In this document: piece by piece, positions 42,972-54,689 of the stretch
How positions within the stretch are numbered: position 1 is the stretch's first letter
Layout: each line of letters starts with the position of its first letter
Assembly (NCBI GenBank): GCA_963693315.1
Contig: OY856188.1
Location: forward strand, 148,179,096 to 148,243,095
Reading direction: 5' to 3'
Origin: Diogma glabrata
Taxonomy: Eukaryota > Arthropoda > Insecta > Diptera > Cylindrotomidae
Length of the DNA stretch: 64,000 bases
The notes under the pieces: generated by a model
Told to the model about the DNA's origin: nothing
Databases searched by the model: none
What the model saw: the letters and a program-made list of their open reading frames with translations, nothing else
Made by a program: the position numbers and the translations under genes

Positions 42972-43129
42972 AGTTCTGATATTTATTTTTGAATAAGTTG
43001 GTTATCTTAAAGATTATACAATATATGGCCCTTTCATGTACTAGCAACCATGACAGGGCCAATAAAATATAAAATATCATACGTAAATAAATTAAATACA
43101 AAATAGTTAAAATAAAGTAAACTTGTCTA

Positions 43130-43550
43130 AAGAAAAAAAGTCATCCAAGTAGTCATTCCATTCAACCACACAATTGGTGATGTATTTATAAACTGAGATT
43201 GAAATACAAATTTTTGAAATGTTGTAGATTCCGTTAAAGCGCCATTACAAATGGAATGAAGTCTGAAATAATTATATTTAAATAAGAGTAGATGTTTCTT
43301 CTCTTTGATGGATGTCCAAACGTTTACCTAAAAATCGATGGTCAAGCATAAATTGGCTAGGTAATGAGGTGCATTTAAAGCCATGTCACTCCGATAAAAA
43401 AATTTCTTAACTTCTAAAGGTTGCTCTAGTTTAAGATGGCATCGATAGTTTAAGACTTCCAGTTTATGCCAAATTTCAACTACAACGGCAATAGATGTTT
43501 TATCTCTTTGAGCTCTGTCTAAAGCGACTGCTATTGTCTTTAGATAACTT
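43130..43550 (-). pseudogene. hAT transposase C-terminal relic (inside the younger hAT element)
   Basis: Minus-strand translation, with one frameshift and stops, gives TIAVALDRAQRDKTSIAVVV, EIWHKLE, then SDMALNAPHYLANL and, in the next frame, DHRFLGKRLDIHQREE. This follows the order of the hAT C-terminal region (AL---Q-----IADA-EIW--L ... R---AL---H-LANLL-P-Y-G). The N-terminal BED finger and first catalytic part are absent, so the element needs help from an active relative. Confidence 0.65.
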
Positions 43551-43934
43551 AAGATAACATATAACTATTGTCTTTAGAAGCATATGTTTAGAATTTATTA
43601 CAATATTTATGTCATAAGTTTAGTTATGTTAGGATCTATGTCAGCTTTATGTTCTTGGCATAGCTTAACCAGGTTACTTCGATTTGGCATGCGTTTTGCG
43701 GGCAGTGCTGCGACTGTTAACAGATTTTCTAACTTTAAGAAAAAAAATGTTAATTATTTCTTTTTATAAATATCATGATATATATCAGGGCATAAATATC
43801 GTGATATATATCAATGATATATATCGGATATATATCATTGATATATATCATGCCAACCTTGAGGAGTGCTTGCAATTTTTATTTAATAAAACTTTAATAA
43901 TATAAAGTCATCCTTAAGATGGTTTTCTAAATAA

Positions 43935-44465
43935 CAAAAAACCCGGTTAAAACCCGGTTTTTCATTTTATTAAAAACCGAAACCCAGCTTATCAGTTCTT
44001 TCTCATATATAGTAAATCTTTATCTTTTGCTAAAGTTTCATCAAAATAGTGCATTAAAAAAAGCAGTCATAAATTCTGCAGCAAAAAAAAATGCCGGACG
44101 TAACTAACCGGAAGTTGGGATTCAGTTACAAATCATACTCTTAGCATATTTACCAAGTTTAGTCAAAATCAATTATCAAGAGCGAATATTATTGAAGTTT
44201 CAAGTAACGTCCAAAAACTCATCAGTTTTTGCCATCCAAATCTTCATCTTTTGTTAAAGTGCCATCAATATTGATTAATGGACGCTCCCAAGAAACTTAA
44301 AAAAAAAGAAAAAGTCAGCAGTTGTATGGTGGACTCTCCCATCTTGGTTGAAGTACCCCAAAATCGGACCATTATCTTTCCACACTATAATTTAAACCTT
44401 TTACATAAGTTTCATTATAATCGTTTCATTATTGTAGGCGTATAAAGACGTAGTAGTGTGGGTAA
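43935..44465. other. Non-coding stretch
   Basis: No gene is supported. It contains short AAACCCGGTT inverted motifs (43940-43985). Weakly similar TTCATCAAAAT...CATCTTTTG segments recur at about 44020 and 44245, perhaps an old duplication. Confidence 0.4.
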
Positions 44466-44474
44466 AGACACTAA

Positions 44475-44726
44475 GGGCCGGTTGTACAATTGCAGTTCAG
44501 CCGAGGTTTAAGCTGAAATTATGCTAAACCTGATATTCTGTTCAGTTACGCGTTGAACAATTGCGGCGGTTTAGTCGCGAGTATGAGCTTAAGCCAGGGT
44601 TCAAGTTGAGGGCCCAATTTTGTTGATTCAAGTGCGGTTCAAGAAACTAACCTAACTTGTAACCTAACCTAAGCTCCTATCGGGTTCTACTAAGCTTTAG
44701 GTAAACTGCTATTGTACAACCGGCCG
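44475..44726. mobile_element. 252-bp MITE with TAA target duplication
   Basis: The termini GGGCCGGTTGTACAATTGCAGT and the complement of the right end (CGGCCGGTTGTACAATAGCAGT) match over 21 of about 23 bases. TAA flanks both sides (44472-44474, 44727-44729). The interior is mildly GC-rich with AAGCT and ACCTAA blocks and no ORF. Target and size fit a PIF/Harbinger-type MITE of a different family from that at 4633. Confidence 0.85.
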
Positions 44727-44877
44727 TAAAAAATGCAAAACAAATTTTTCGTAGGGATGCAGAACTGTTACGAAACGTACTAAATGCTTATTTACCTAAT
44801 TCCATCAATTCAAGTATCAGGTGAAGATGTATCTGGGCTTTCTAAAAAGCAGGAGCTCACATTGAAAGAAAAAATTA

Positions 44878-45029
44878 GGCCACTACAACCTCTTGTGCCA
44901 ACCGAATGTTTTCTGTCACAATAACCTCAAATTCTGTTGTCTTTTCCTCAAAAACCAAATTTGAGGAAACAACAACCGTATTTGAGTTTATTGTGAAAGA
45001 AAACATTCGGTTGGCACGGTTGTAGTGAC
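44878..45029. mobile_element. 152-bp foldback MITE
   Basis: The arms read GGCCACTACAACC...GTGCCAACCGAATGTTTTCT and the complementary GGTCACTACAACCGTGCC. They stay paired through TCACAATAA and CTCAAAT to a short centre with GAGGAAA. The target duplication is not clear. Confidence 0.8.
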
Positions 45030-45281
45030 CAACTCCCTGTAATCATAGATGATAGATTTAACTTAAGTAAATAATGAAATGAAGAAGTTTCAATTTAGGA
45101 ATCATCTGAACATAAATTTTAAAATATGGTTCGTCATCGCCGCTATGGCTAGGTGTGTAAGACAAGCCTGATTTGAAAATTCAAATAATTTCCAATATGT
45201 ACTTAAGTTCTAGATGTTATTTGATTTGTATATTTACTTTATACGAAAGACTATGTTACTGTACATTAAACTTGTTAATGA

Positions 45282-45358
45282 TTTTAAATCACTAGATTTG
45301 AATATTGAAATTTTTTTTTTTTTTTAAATTTTCAATATTCAAATCTAGTGAATTAAAA
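45282..45358. repeat. Hairpin with 29-bp perfect-type stem and poly(T) loop
   Basis: TTTTAAATCACTAGATTTGA...TATTGAAA is followed by about 19 bases, mostly T, and then the complement. One or two mismatches are present. Similar structures arise from small snap-back insertions. Confidence 0.8.
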
Positions 45359-45381
45359 ATTATGTACTTAAGCTTAATTAT

Positions 45382-45665
45382 TAATTCAATGAATTATTTG
45401 TGATATAACATCACTCCGATGGAAGTTATCCTATCATGAATGATATGAATGATATACAGGAAGTTATCCCTGGTGAGAATGATATACTTTTTTAAAGTGT
45501 AATAAAAAGTTCTTATCGGTTTGAAACTAGATTGATCGACAATTGTGTGGATAGCAAAAAAATTTCATAAATTGTACACCATATTTTGTTAGATTCAGTC
45601 TTATTATTCATGATGGGATAACTTCCATCGGAGTGGTGTTATATCACAAATAATTCATTGAATTA
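45382..45665. mobile_element. 284-bp TIR/foldback MITE, copy 1
   Basis: The termini TAATTCAATGAATTATTTGT match in inverted orientation, continuing through GATATAACA(T/C)CACTCCGATGG and AAGTTATCC(T/C)ATCATGAAT. The inner part (about 45470-45610: AATGATATACTTTTTTAAA... to TTAGATTCAGTCTTATTATT) is repeated at 45923-46075. Confidence 0.8.
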
Positions 45666-45922
45666 ATTGTAGATAATGTGTCGATAGACACAAGTGAAGA
45701 TGGTCATCTTTTTCTCGCCGATACAAGTTTGTTACCCAATTCTAACTTGGACAGAGTATAACAACAATAGTGATCAACTAGAGAAATAAATTGACTAAAC
45801 CTGAATCTAATAAATGTATGTTTATGAAAGTTTTTTGTTTTCTTATACTTCGCTAGATCAGTAGACCAATTTTGGTTTATATAGCGTTAACTTTTTTTGG
45901 TAGTGTATCTAGTCGGCTAGCC

Positions 45923-46085
45923 CTGATGGGAATGATATACTTTTTTAAACTGTAATAAAAAGTTCTTATCCGTTCGAAAGTCGAAACTAGATCGATCGAC
46001 AATTGTGTGGAATGTGGATAGCAAAAAAATTTCATAAATTGCACACCATATTTTGTTAGATTCAGTCTTATTATTTAAGCTTAAT
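45923..46085. repeat. Partial copy of the 45382 MITE interior
   Basis: CTGATGGGAATGATATACTT through CGACAATTGTGTGGA to TTCAGTCTTATTATTTAAGC matches 45470-45610 in the same orientation, with a small insertion (AATGTGGA). The MITE termini are missing. Confidence 0.75.
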
Positions 46086-46089
46086 TCCT

Positions 46090-47875
46090 CACCAGAAACC
46101 CTTCCAAATTAAAATTCCCCTAAAATTGTGTATATCTCTAACCAAATATAGCAATAAATTAGCCGTGCGTCAGATATTAGTTTCGCATTGATTGACAACA
46201 ATCAATACTCTACTACACTCGTGCGTGACTTAGAATGTTGATGAAATATTCTCTCATCCTACGAATTCACATATAGTAGTGTCTAGAAATTTAATACAAA
46301 AAATCCCACGGATTTGTTATATAACTTTGGTTGAAAGTAATCAATTTGATCTGAAAACGAATTAGTCTTACATCAGCCGAATTAGCTGCGGCACTGCTAC
46401 AATGGGGAAGAACTGCTTATTCCGCTTTGAAATTGCTTTTGAAGGTTCAATTTATTGATATGTCCACGGATTAACAAAGTATGCACCATGAAAAAAGTAT
46501 TGCAGCAATGTGAACTTAATGTTTACGGTGAATAACGCGCAAAACATCACTCAAGCCTATGAGTGATTTGCGGGGAAAATCATACCATTTGGAAACAAAT
46601 TGATATTGCTTTCAGAATATTTCATGGATCAATAAATGCAAAAACTAACTCACATACGTTTTTATTTTATGTGCCATTTATGTTCTATAAATAGAATATA
46701 GATGAAAATATACAGGCTGTCAATATTCGAAAAGTATTCCACGCCTGTATAAATTTTACAATTCGAATTATTAATTTAATCAATTATTATTTATATGGGT
46801 GATCGACCTATTAATTATTTTTCCAATTCATAAACCATATGGGTCGACTATCAGGCAACTTAAAAACTAGGGTGGTAATCGGGCAGTACGTACAGTCGAG
46901 ATCAAATGCTATCATACTGACAGAATTAATACAGATGTCTTAGTCCGAACGGCATATAAATGGAATGATTTGCCGGCATCTTAGTTTTTGGTGGCTTTAA
47001 TTCACAAAGATTTAAAAAGGCGTTCATATGCACCTCCGAATGGATCTTCAACGGGATCTATGTGTTGTGATACATATTATAATTCCTGTTGCACAAAAAA
47101 ACGAAAACTTTTTTTTTTATTAAATGTAGATTGTTAAACTTTTAGTGCAATTTTACTAATTTTATCAGCCTAGATAAAATTAAGTAGTATCACCAATTTT
47201 ACCGGCAATATTACTTTGGGTAAGATTACACCTCTACATCTGTACTTACAACCTCGTCGCGCTATTGCTTATAAATATTGTCAACAACAATGTCCAGATG
47301 ATCTTGGATACATCATGTTTCAAATATATTCTCTTCTCCGTTTTACTTGACCTATCCTTCAAACGGCCAATCCGTCGAGATGACACATTGTCATGCCAGC
47401 GAATAAATGCAGTGATTTGCGGGAATCAATAATCTGGAGTGCCCTCAATTCACAATCGCACGATGATTAATTTTTATTTTGGTTGATTAACTCATTCCAT
47501 TTTAAATTTTATTCAATCTTACAAAAAAAGTTAATAGGTTAAATAGACAAACACAATTACTATGCACACATTAAATTTAATATTGAGATTTAATGTGAAC
47601 ATGTTATTTTGATAAACAAAATATACAAGAAAGCGAACAGAAAATATTTTTGATGAAAAAAGACATTTAAAAATTTAAATGATAATTTAAAAAAATCAAA
47701 TTGAAACATTTTTAAATTAAAAAGATGTTAATCATTCATTGTGAAATATAATTGATAATAAAACCAGTCAAGTTAACCAGTTAACGTATACTCTTAAAAT
47801 ATGTAACACATGGTCAAAACTGCCACTCAGTTATTAGAGCGAAAAAAAACAATATAAAAGTTGCAATGCACCGCA
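46090..47875. other. Non-coding stretch
   Basis: No protein, RNA gene or transposon end could be supported. The ORFs are all short. Confidence 0.45.
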
Positions 47876-47880
47876 GAAGC

Positions 47881-48013
47881 TAGGTTTTAACATGAGAACT
47901 GTGGATGGTGTTATTAACCAATCGAAAATATGAATTTTGTCGTGAATATAAAATTCTCTTTTGTGATTAGTTAGTACAAAATTTCACAGCTCGAGTTCGC
48001 ATGTTAAAACCCA
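47881..48013. mobile_element. 133-bp foldback MITE, copy 1
   Basis: TAGGTTTTAACATGAGAACT on the left pairs with the right end, whose complement reads TGGGTTTTAACATGCGAACT. The interior has GTGTTATTAACCAATCGAAAAT. A second, more diverged copy in inverted orientation lies at 48600-48705. Confidence 0.65.
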
Positions 48014-48334
48014 ACTTGACGAAAACAAATAACAAAAATTTCTTGAACAATTCAAACTATAATTATCAGACTAAGTGTTAAGTACAATATGCTATTATTG
48101 TACTTGTCTTTATATGTAATTATAATACTTAACGGTAACAGTAATGATGTAACGGAAAACAATTTTCACAATAATGTCTAAATTCACAATAATATTGATT
48201 AGCTTTTAGGTTGGCATAAGTTTTAAATTTTTTTATTTTTATTTTATTTTAAATTAATAAATTATTTTGTAATTAATTTATTTAAATTTGCCTATGAAAA
48301 TATTTTATATTTTTTTAATGACCCATTCATGGCG

Positions 48335-48522
48335 GCCAGTACTCGACCATTGCTGCAATACTGCTCATCATTATTGGTCCGTTACTGGGCCACGAATGAC
48401 AGCCATTTATTATCCGAAGTTATCATTCAGTAAAATTATGTTAATTGCCCAGTGATGGATGCCAGTACTCGACCATTGCTGCGTTACTGGTCGTTATTAA
48501 TGGAACATTACTGGACCAGTTG
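48335..48522. repeat. Diverged direct repeat, 126-bp offset
   Basis: GCCAGTACTCGACCATTGCTGC at 48335 recurs at 48461, followed in both by TACTG, TCATTATT/TCGTTATTAA and ACATTACTGGACCA-like sequence. The unit is notably less AT-rich than its surroundings. Confidence 0.7.
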
Positions 48523-48599
48523 TACAACCTTGTTTGGGATACAACTCATAGGTGTTTAGGGAGAAATGATCAGCAAAGGTGGTTATCCTAGTTCTAATA

Positions 48600-48705
48600 G
48601 GCGAACTATGAACTGTAAATTTTATTATCTACCAATCTACATTTTATATTTCTGATTGGTTAATAACCAATTCACAATTCGCATACCAAAACTCTTCTTT
48701 ATAGT
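48600..48705. mobile_element. Diverged copy of the 133-bp MITE
   Basis: GATTGGTTAATAACCAATTC followed by ACAATTCGCATACCAAAACT aligns with the complement of the copy at 47881-48013. The left part, GGCGAACTATGAACTGT, is the opposite arm. Confidence 0.5.
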
Positions 48706-49149
48706 TATTACGGTGAATTACGTCAATTTTTATTTTCGATTTTTTTTTATTGATTTTTTTTTTATTATTTTATTTTAAAAAAATAAATTTGATTTATAAA
48801 TTTTTGACTTATTTTATTTTTACCCGGTATCGGGTAATGGAAAAATTGCCGGTTTCAGATTAATACCGGGTATTTCAAAATTGGACCGGGTACTCGGTGC
48901 ATTACTACTCTAAACCATTTGTTCGAATTTAGGATGACAACTTGATCAACAAGCTCGTTGTGTTCATGTCGCAAGCAAAGTTGATTCTTTTCTGACTGGC
49001 CGATACATTTCGGTTTCCATTTTTTTCTTTATACAAAGTGACTCATGTTTGTTTGGAACTAAAGTAAATTATAAATTCCTGTTTTTGAATATTCGATGAT
49101 ACCATACTAACTGAGTTTTTGATAAAAAATTTACATGTTTTTGAGGAAT

Positions 49150-49510
49150 TTATGGATATTGATCTTAAAAAGCCTTAAAATTAAAATTATTAAAATTATC
49201 AGTGAAAACTCATAAAGGTAAAGAATTCCAAAACAGTATAACTCTGTTGAAAACCTCAAGCTAAAATGTCACTTCTCCAATTTTAAATTTTGATCTTTAC
49301 AACATTGCCGTAATGTTGCTGATCTCGTTGTTTTTTTATAAATATCGTATTATTTGTCAGCACTCAGTCGGTTACTGCAACCTATTTGCAGTTGGGATCG
49401 CATCTGTTGGGATCACAGACTGTCATAGTGACAGAATGCAAAGGTATTTCATTGTGCATAAACGAAAAAATATTATTTTGAACGTTTACTTCAAATTTTT
49501 AGAGTATCAT
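49150..49510. repeat. Dispersed repeat, contiguous copy (partner of 24950-25900)
   Basis: It contains ACTCTGTTGAAAACCTCAAG, GCTAAAATGTCACTTCTCC, then ACAGACTGTCATAGTGACAG, GAATGCAAAGG, CGAAAAAATATTA and TTTTAGAGTATC in the same order as the split copy. The 70-codon ORF inside is featureless. Confidence 0.55.
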
Positions 49511-50547
49511 AAAATTTCAAAGTAACAAATTCTCTTATGGGGTTGATACATTCCTTAACAAATTCGCATAAAAAGACACAACTTTACATTGCATAGATAG
49601 AGATACATTCCATAATTTTCGAAAATTGCATAAATCGTATTTTTGATACAAAATCAAAAATCACAGAAAAAAGAATTTTGTGGATACCTAGACATGTTTG
49701 AAAAACGGAGGGAAATTTTGTTTTAATAAATTGAAACCATAAGGATGACATTAGTTCTTTCAGTTAATTTCGTGTTTTACAATATACTTCAATCCTCTAG
49801 ACATTTATCAATAAAGGCAATCATTTATGGAGAAAAACGGGCTGCCATATAAAAAAACTACAAAAACTGAAGAAGAAAACCGTATAACTACTAAATCATA
49901 TAAAAAAAGATCGAGCAGCAGGATGTCCGCTAGAAATAGGTAGATTGCTAGATCAGACAGTTTTGTGGATAAGTAGAATCTATGTATCTGATTTAAACAA
50001 AATAAAATAATTACAAACAGATATCGAACAAATTTTAAAAAACAAACTAGCTATATATAAGCAAAACTACATATATGCAAATTTGCAACAAACAAATATC
50101 AAATCTACCACAGAACATATATGTGACCAGTGATGCCAGATTTTCAAAAATGAATTTCCCGTTCACGTATCGAAAATTCCCGATTTTTCCCGTTTTTTTA
50201 AGGAAAAATCCCTCAGAAATTCCCATCAAGTTTTCAATAAAAATATACATATAAATTCAAATATTTATTGAAAAATTTCAAAAACCACCACAATTATAAC
50301 AATATTTATCCTTCCGACAACTATAAATATAAATTTATCTCTACGACTATATTTGTGTACGTTATTAGTCTTAAGATATAGAATGAAACAAACAGCTGTT
50401 AATTTTATTTTGTACCTCGAATGTGGCGAAACACAATAAAACAATTTATTTGATTGTATTAAATGCTGAAATAAATTTTATTTTATTTTATAAAAATTTG
50501 ATTGCATGTTATAAAAAATCAAACATTTTCAACCAAAAAGCAAACAT

Positions 50548-50745
50548 TTTCGACCTGTAGCCCTATTCCGGTACATCGTGAAATAGGAATTGGGAAATAA
50601 ATTGTAGCAATTTTTCATAACTAGTATATGTCCTTGCTGCGGGAAATAACAAATTCGTATTAGAAAATATTTCGTTATTTCATTTATTGCACTCTTTTCT
50701 CGATTCACAATTCCCAGAGAAATGCCGGAATAGACGTACTGATTA
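50548..50745. mobile_element. Possible diverged MITE, about 200 bp
   Basis: CCCTATTCCGGTACATCGTG on the left and the complement of the right end, CGTCTATTCCGGCATTTCTC, share TATTCCGG, GGAATTG(G/T)GAA and TTGCA/TTGTA blocks. This is weak because the arms are diverged and no duplication was found. Confidence 0.35.
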
Positions 50746-51378
50746 TATAAAAAAACAGTCAATTCAAACTGAAGCGCATTTCCCTCTCTCGAATTTTAAA
50801 AAGGGCAAAGACTACTATGATTAAATTGAGTTAAATTTCCAAATGATTGTTTTTTGGTTTCTCATTAGTATAAAATTTGATGTCTTTCATCAGGTAGGGC
50901 TTTCATTAGGCTTTTTATAGACTTTTCGTTTTCAAAATAGCAAATAATTAAATAGATATCGAAATTGATTCATATATATTTAATTGTTTGGAATTAATTA
51001 TTCAAAAAAATACAGTAAAATTAATCGTTTTTCCTTATTCGTTTTACTTGTTTTATCAACAAATTTTAGAATAATTCAATTTAAATTAATAAATGTTACT
51101 CTATCGGAAGGATAAAATGTTGTATTGGGTTCGTTTTTAATGAATTTTATTCTCTCGAAAATTTGTAATGCTAGCTTGTTTTCCTTGAAAAATAAAATAT
51201 TGCATTAAACACTTACACAATATATTACTATTGTTTCGATTCTCCATACAACTTGTGGAATAAGAAAGAACTGCGATAAAATGGAGCATTAAATATATTC
51301 AAATTGAGAATGACATTTTTTAAAAGAAGTAAATATGTCTTGATTTCATTACATTACATTATTATTGTTATGCAATTT

Positions 51379-51402
51379 ATTTATTTATTTATTTATTAAT
51401 AT
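51379..51402 (-). repeat. (AAAT)n tail of the LINE
   Basis: On the minus strand AATAAATAAATAAATAAATT marks the 3' end of the LINE transcript. It is preceded by GTTTGCCTTACCTGTATTG. The tail type matches the LINE relic at 23779. Confidence 0.8.
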
Positions 51403-51559
51403 AACACAATACAGGTAAGGCAAACCTTCTCAAAGTCTGTATTGAGTGATAAACATAATAAAAAGTAATAAATGATAGGAGAATAATTTAGAAGAAATAT
51501 AAACATAACTAACATAAAATATTGAAATTCATAACAATAAAAAAAAAAAACTTATATAT

Positions 51560-54409
51560 TTAAATAAATTCGACAAAGTAACTAAAACACTTTCTTTTAA
51601 ATATGCCAAGAGTATTTGAGCATTTAATATGATCAGGAAGATTATTATAGATTTTAATACCATGAACGAAAATAGAGTCTGAGAATTGTTTACAAGAGTA
51701 TCTGCTACTAAGAGACTGAAGTCTACGTGTTCGCATGGAAGAACCGAACTGTAATAAGGAAGATAAATAAGACGGATGCTGAACATGCAAAATTTTAAAT
51801 AAAAAACAACACATACGGTACTGTAAATAAGAGAAGAAAGAGCAACCGAGTATATGGGAAGCATAATTTGAGACATGATCATATCGTTTAAGTTTATATA
51901 CATAACGTGTACAATTGTTAAATGCGATTTGGAGCGATCTTTTAGAATCAAAGTCAGAATTGTAAAACAGAACATCACAATATGTAAAGAGTGGTACAAT
52001 TAACGTTTTGATAAACAGCAAGCGTATATTTAAAGGAATAAAGTGTTGAAATTGACGCAAGCAATGTAGAGAAAAATTTACTTTACGACAAACTTGATTA
52101 GTGTGATCAGACCATGTAAGAGTATTATTAAAAGTTACGCCAAGATTCTTCACAGTGTCAGTAAATTGAAGTTGGACACCATTTAAGAACAATGGAGGTA
52201 ACACAATGTCAAGGCGACGTTTGTATATAAAAATACACTGTGTTTTAATAGCATTAAGTGAGAGTCCATTAGAACTAGACCACCTAGAAACAGAAGCTAA
52301 ATCTTCATTGATTTGATCAAATGCACAATTAATATCCTTTAGCTGAGCAGAATGATACATTTGACTGTCATCAGCATATAAATGAAATGAGCAAAAGTTA
52401 ATATGATAAGGTAGATCATTTATATACAAAGCAAATAACAATGGCCCCAAGATAGACCCCTGAGGTACACCAGAAAATAACGGAAGAGGATTCGACAAGT
52501 TATCACCAATACGCACACTTTGACGTCGATCAGACAGATAAGAGACCAGGAATCGGACAGCATGTGGAGAAAAACCAAAATAAAGCCATAATTTTTGTAC
52601 CAGGCAAGCATGATCAATTGAATTAAAGGCTTTCGTAAAATCTAGTAGAATTAAAATAGAAAATTTAGATTCATTGAGTTTACTTCCAATGTCAAATACT
52701 ATTTTAGAAAGCGCAGTAGAAGTACTATAGTTTTTACGAAACCCTGATTGAAAATCATATAATAAATTGTTACCCTCAATGTAACTTTCCATTTGATTTT
52801 TAAGCAACATTTCAAAAACTTTCGATAATACTGGTGAAATACTTATTGGACGATAATCACCAATCGAAGAGGGTTCTTTAGTTTTCGGTATAGGTAACAC
52901 AGTCGAGTGTTTCCAATCATATGGAAAAACACTTTTAGTAATACAAGAGTTAAAAACATAAGTTATAAAGGGCAATATATATGGAAAGATGATTAACAAA
53001 AATTTAAGGCTAATATTATCAGAACCGATCGCATTACTAGAAATAGAACATAATGCATAATATACATCAGATTCCGTAACATGAATAAAACTAAAAGCGT
53101 TGGGATTATCAATATTAGCATATGGTAGAGGAAGAACAGCGGGAGATGTTTTTAATGATGTAAAATAGTCGTTGAAATCATCAACAGAATATTTGGAATC
53201 TGAGCTAACTGAAATAGACTCATAAAGATTCAGTGAACGTAAAGTTTTCCACACATTTTGGTTACTCTGATTTAGAAAATTCGAGAAATAATTTACTTTG
53301 GCTTTACGAATGAGATCAGTAACCTTATTACGAAATTTACGATATATAATTAAATCACTGTTATTACGACTGATTATCCAGGTTCTATAGGCCTTATCAC
53401 GAATAGAAATCCAATATAAAATTTGTTGATTCATCCAAGGAGTGGAAGTGTTTTTAGAAAACAATTTTCGTTTCATAGGTACACACATATAATAAAGATG
53501 TAATATTAATTCAGTGATAAATTTAACTTGGGAATCACAATCAAGAATATGATAGATCTGATCCCACGGTTGTTGTGAGATGGTCTGATGGAGTAATTCA
53601 AAATTCAGTCCTGACATATCTCGAACAAAGTGAAAATTATTTGGTGGTTTTGGTAGTCTGTGATTATAAGACATATAAACAAGATCATGATCAGCAATAC
53701 CAGGCAGTGCAGATTGACCAAACATCATTATCCTTGATCTATTAACCTCAGGAATAATAATGAGATCAAGATGAGCTGCTAATCGAGTAGGACCATAAGG
53801 AACCGAATAAAGAGCAGAAGAAATTAAGAGATTTTTAAAATTTCTTATTGGTAGTGTGGGATTTAAAGAGCACATATCGAAATTTAAATCACCCATAAGA
53901 ATGGAATGACTATATTGTGATAATATAGGCTCAATAGCCGATGCAAAATCCTCAACATCACTAACACGAACTGGGGGTGGATTATAAAAAGTACCAACCA
54001 ATATTTTGGATCCTACAACCGAAATTTCAATAAATAGATACTCAAGTTTAGTTGAAGAAGAATAAGAAGATTTACTTAGAACTTTAACATTCAAACCTTG
54101 ACGAACATAAAAAGCTACACCACCACACGCCTTACCAATACGATCATGTCTAAAAAGGTTAAAACCCGGAACATCATAAAATAATTTAGGAGATGAAATA
54201 TTTAAAAAGCTTTCAGATATACCAAGTATGTGTAAGTGTGGCTTATCAAGTAACAATCTAATTTCGTCAATATGAGCAGTAATACTACGTGCATTAATGT
54301 GTGCAAAATTAAATGAAAATTTAGAAAGTGATAATCGTTCTAAATTTGAGTCCTCAACAATATTCAAACTCACATCGTTCATGGCAAGATCCAAATTAAA
54401 GTCTTCCAT
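51560..54409 (-). CDS. LINE ORF2: endonuclease and reverse transcriptase (CR1/jockey-like)
   Basis: 949 residues with no stop or frameshift. The N-terminal AP-type endonuclease (about 30-260) shows FAHINARSI, LGISESFL (catalytic Glu), GGVAFYVR, GTFYNPPP, GDLNFDM and ADHDLVYM. After a linker, the reverse transcriptase (about 480-760) has KVFEMLLKNQM, FQSGFRKNYSTSTAL, LLDFTKAFNSIDH, SGVPQGSILGPLLF and catalytic YADDSQMY. The C-terminal part carries LRQFQHFIPLNIR and closes with LPDHIKCSN...FKRK. The protein nicks host DNA and copies element RNA from the nick. It starts 281 bases after the ORF1 region ends. Together with intact domains and the complete 3' tail, this suggests a recently active copy. 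Confidence 0.93.
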   Translation of the reverse strand: MEDFNLDLAMNDVSLNIVEDSNLERLSLSKFSFNFAHINARSITAHIDEIRLLLDKPHLHILGISESFLNISSPKLFYDVPGFNLFRHDRIGKACGGVAFYVRQGLNVKVLSKSSYSSSTKLEYLFIEISVVGSKILVGTFYNPPPVRVSDVEDFASAIEPILSQYSHSILMGDLNFDMCSLNPTLPIRNFKNLLISSALYSVPYGPTRLAAHLDLIIIPEVNRSRIMMFGQSALPGIADHDLVYMSYNHRLPKPPNNFHFVRDMSGLNFELLHQTISQQPWDQIYHILDCDSQVKFITELILHLYYMCVPMKRKLFSKNTSTPWMNQQILYWISIRDKAYRTWIISRNNSDLIIYRKFRNKVTDLIRKAKVNYFSNFLNQSNQNVWKTLRSLNLYESISVSSDSKYSVDDFNDYFTSLKTSPAVLPLPYANIDNPNAFSFIHVTESDVYYALCSISSNAIGSDNISLKFLLIIFPYILPFITYVFNSCITKSVFPYDWKHSTVLPIPKTKEPSSIGDYRPISISPVLSKVFEMLLKNQMESYIEGNNLLYDFQSGFRKNYSTSTALSKIVFDIGSKLNESKFSILILLDFTKAFNSIDHACLVQKLWLYFGFSPHAVRFLVSYLSDRRQSVRIGDNLSNPLPLFSGVPQGSILGPLLFALYINDLPYHINFCSFHLYADDSQMYHSAQLKDINCAFDQINEDLASVSRWSSSNGLSLNAIKTQCIFIYKRRLDIVLPPLFLNGVQLQFTDTVKNLGVTFNNTLTWSDHTNQVCRKVNFSLHCLRQFQHFIPLNIRLLFIKTLIVPLFTYCDVLFYNSDFDSKRSLQIAFNNCTRYVYKLKRYDHVSNYASHILGCSFFSYLQYRMCCFLFKILHVQHPSYLSSLLQFGSSMRTRRLQSLSSRYSCKQFSDSIFVHGIKIYNNLPDHIKCSNTLGIFKRKCFSYFVEFI

Positions 54410-54689
54410 CTAGAATGCAGATACTCTTAGCATAACTATAAAAAGAATTTAAAGCGACTGTAAAATAATAACTATCATTAATAATAACATATAAAGATAA
54501 ATATCCAAATATATCAAACAATTGAACAAATTCATAACCATCTTCAAATTCACTATCAAAATTAATTAAGTGTGGTTCAAATAAACAAACAAATTCAATG
54601 ACAGTAGTCATTGGTAAAGATTCTTCTTCACAAAAAGTATTTATAAGCCCCTGAACATTAAGATATATAAATTGTAAACTTTTTAATTG

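Noticed and set aside
54396..54611. 71-codon frame between LINE ORF1 and ORF2
   Set aside because: It overlaps the ORF2 start, has no domain, and matches the usual inter-ORF spacer.
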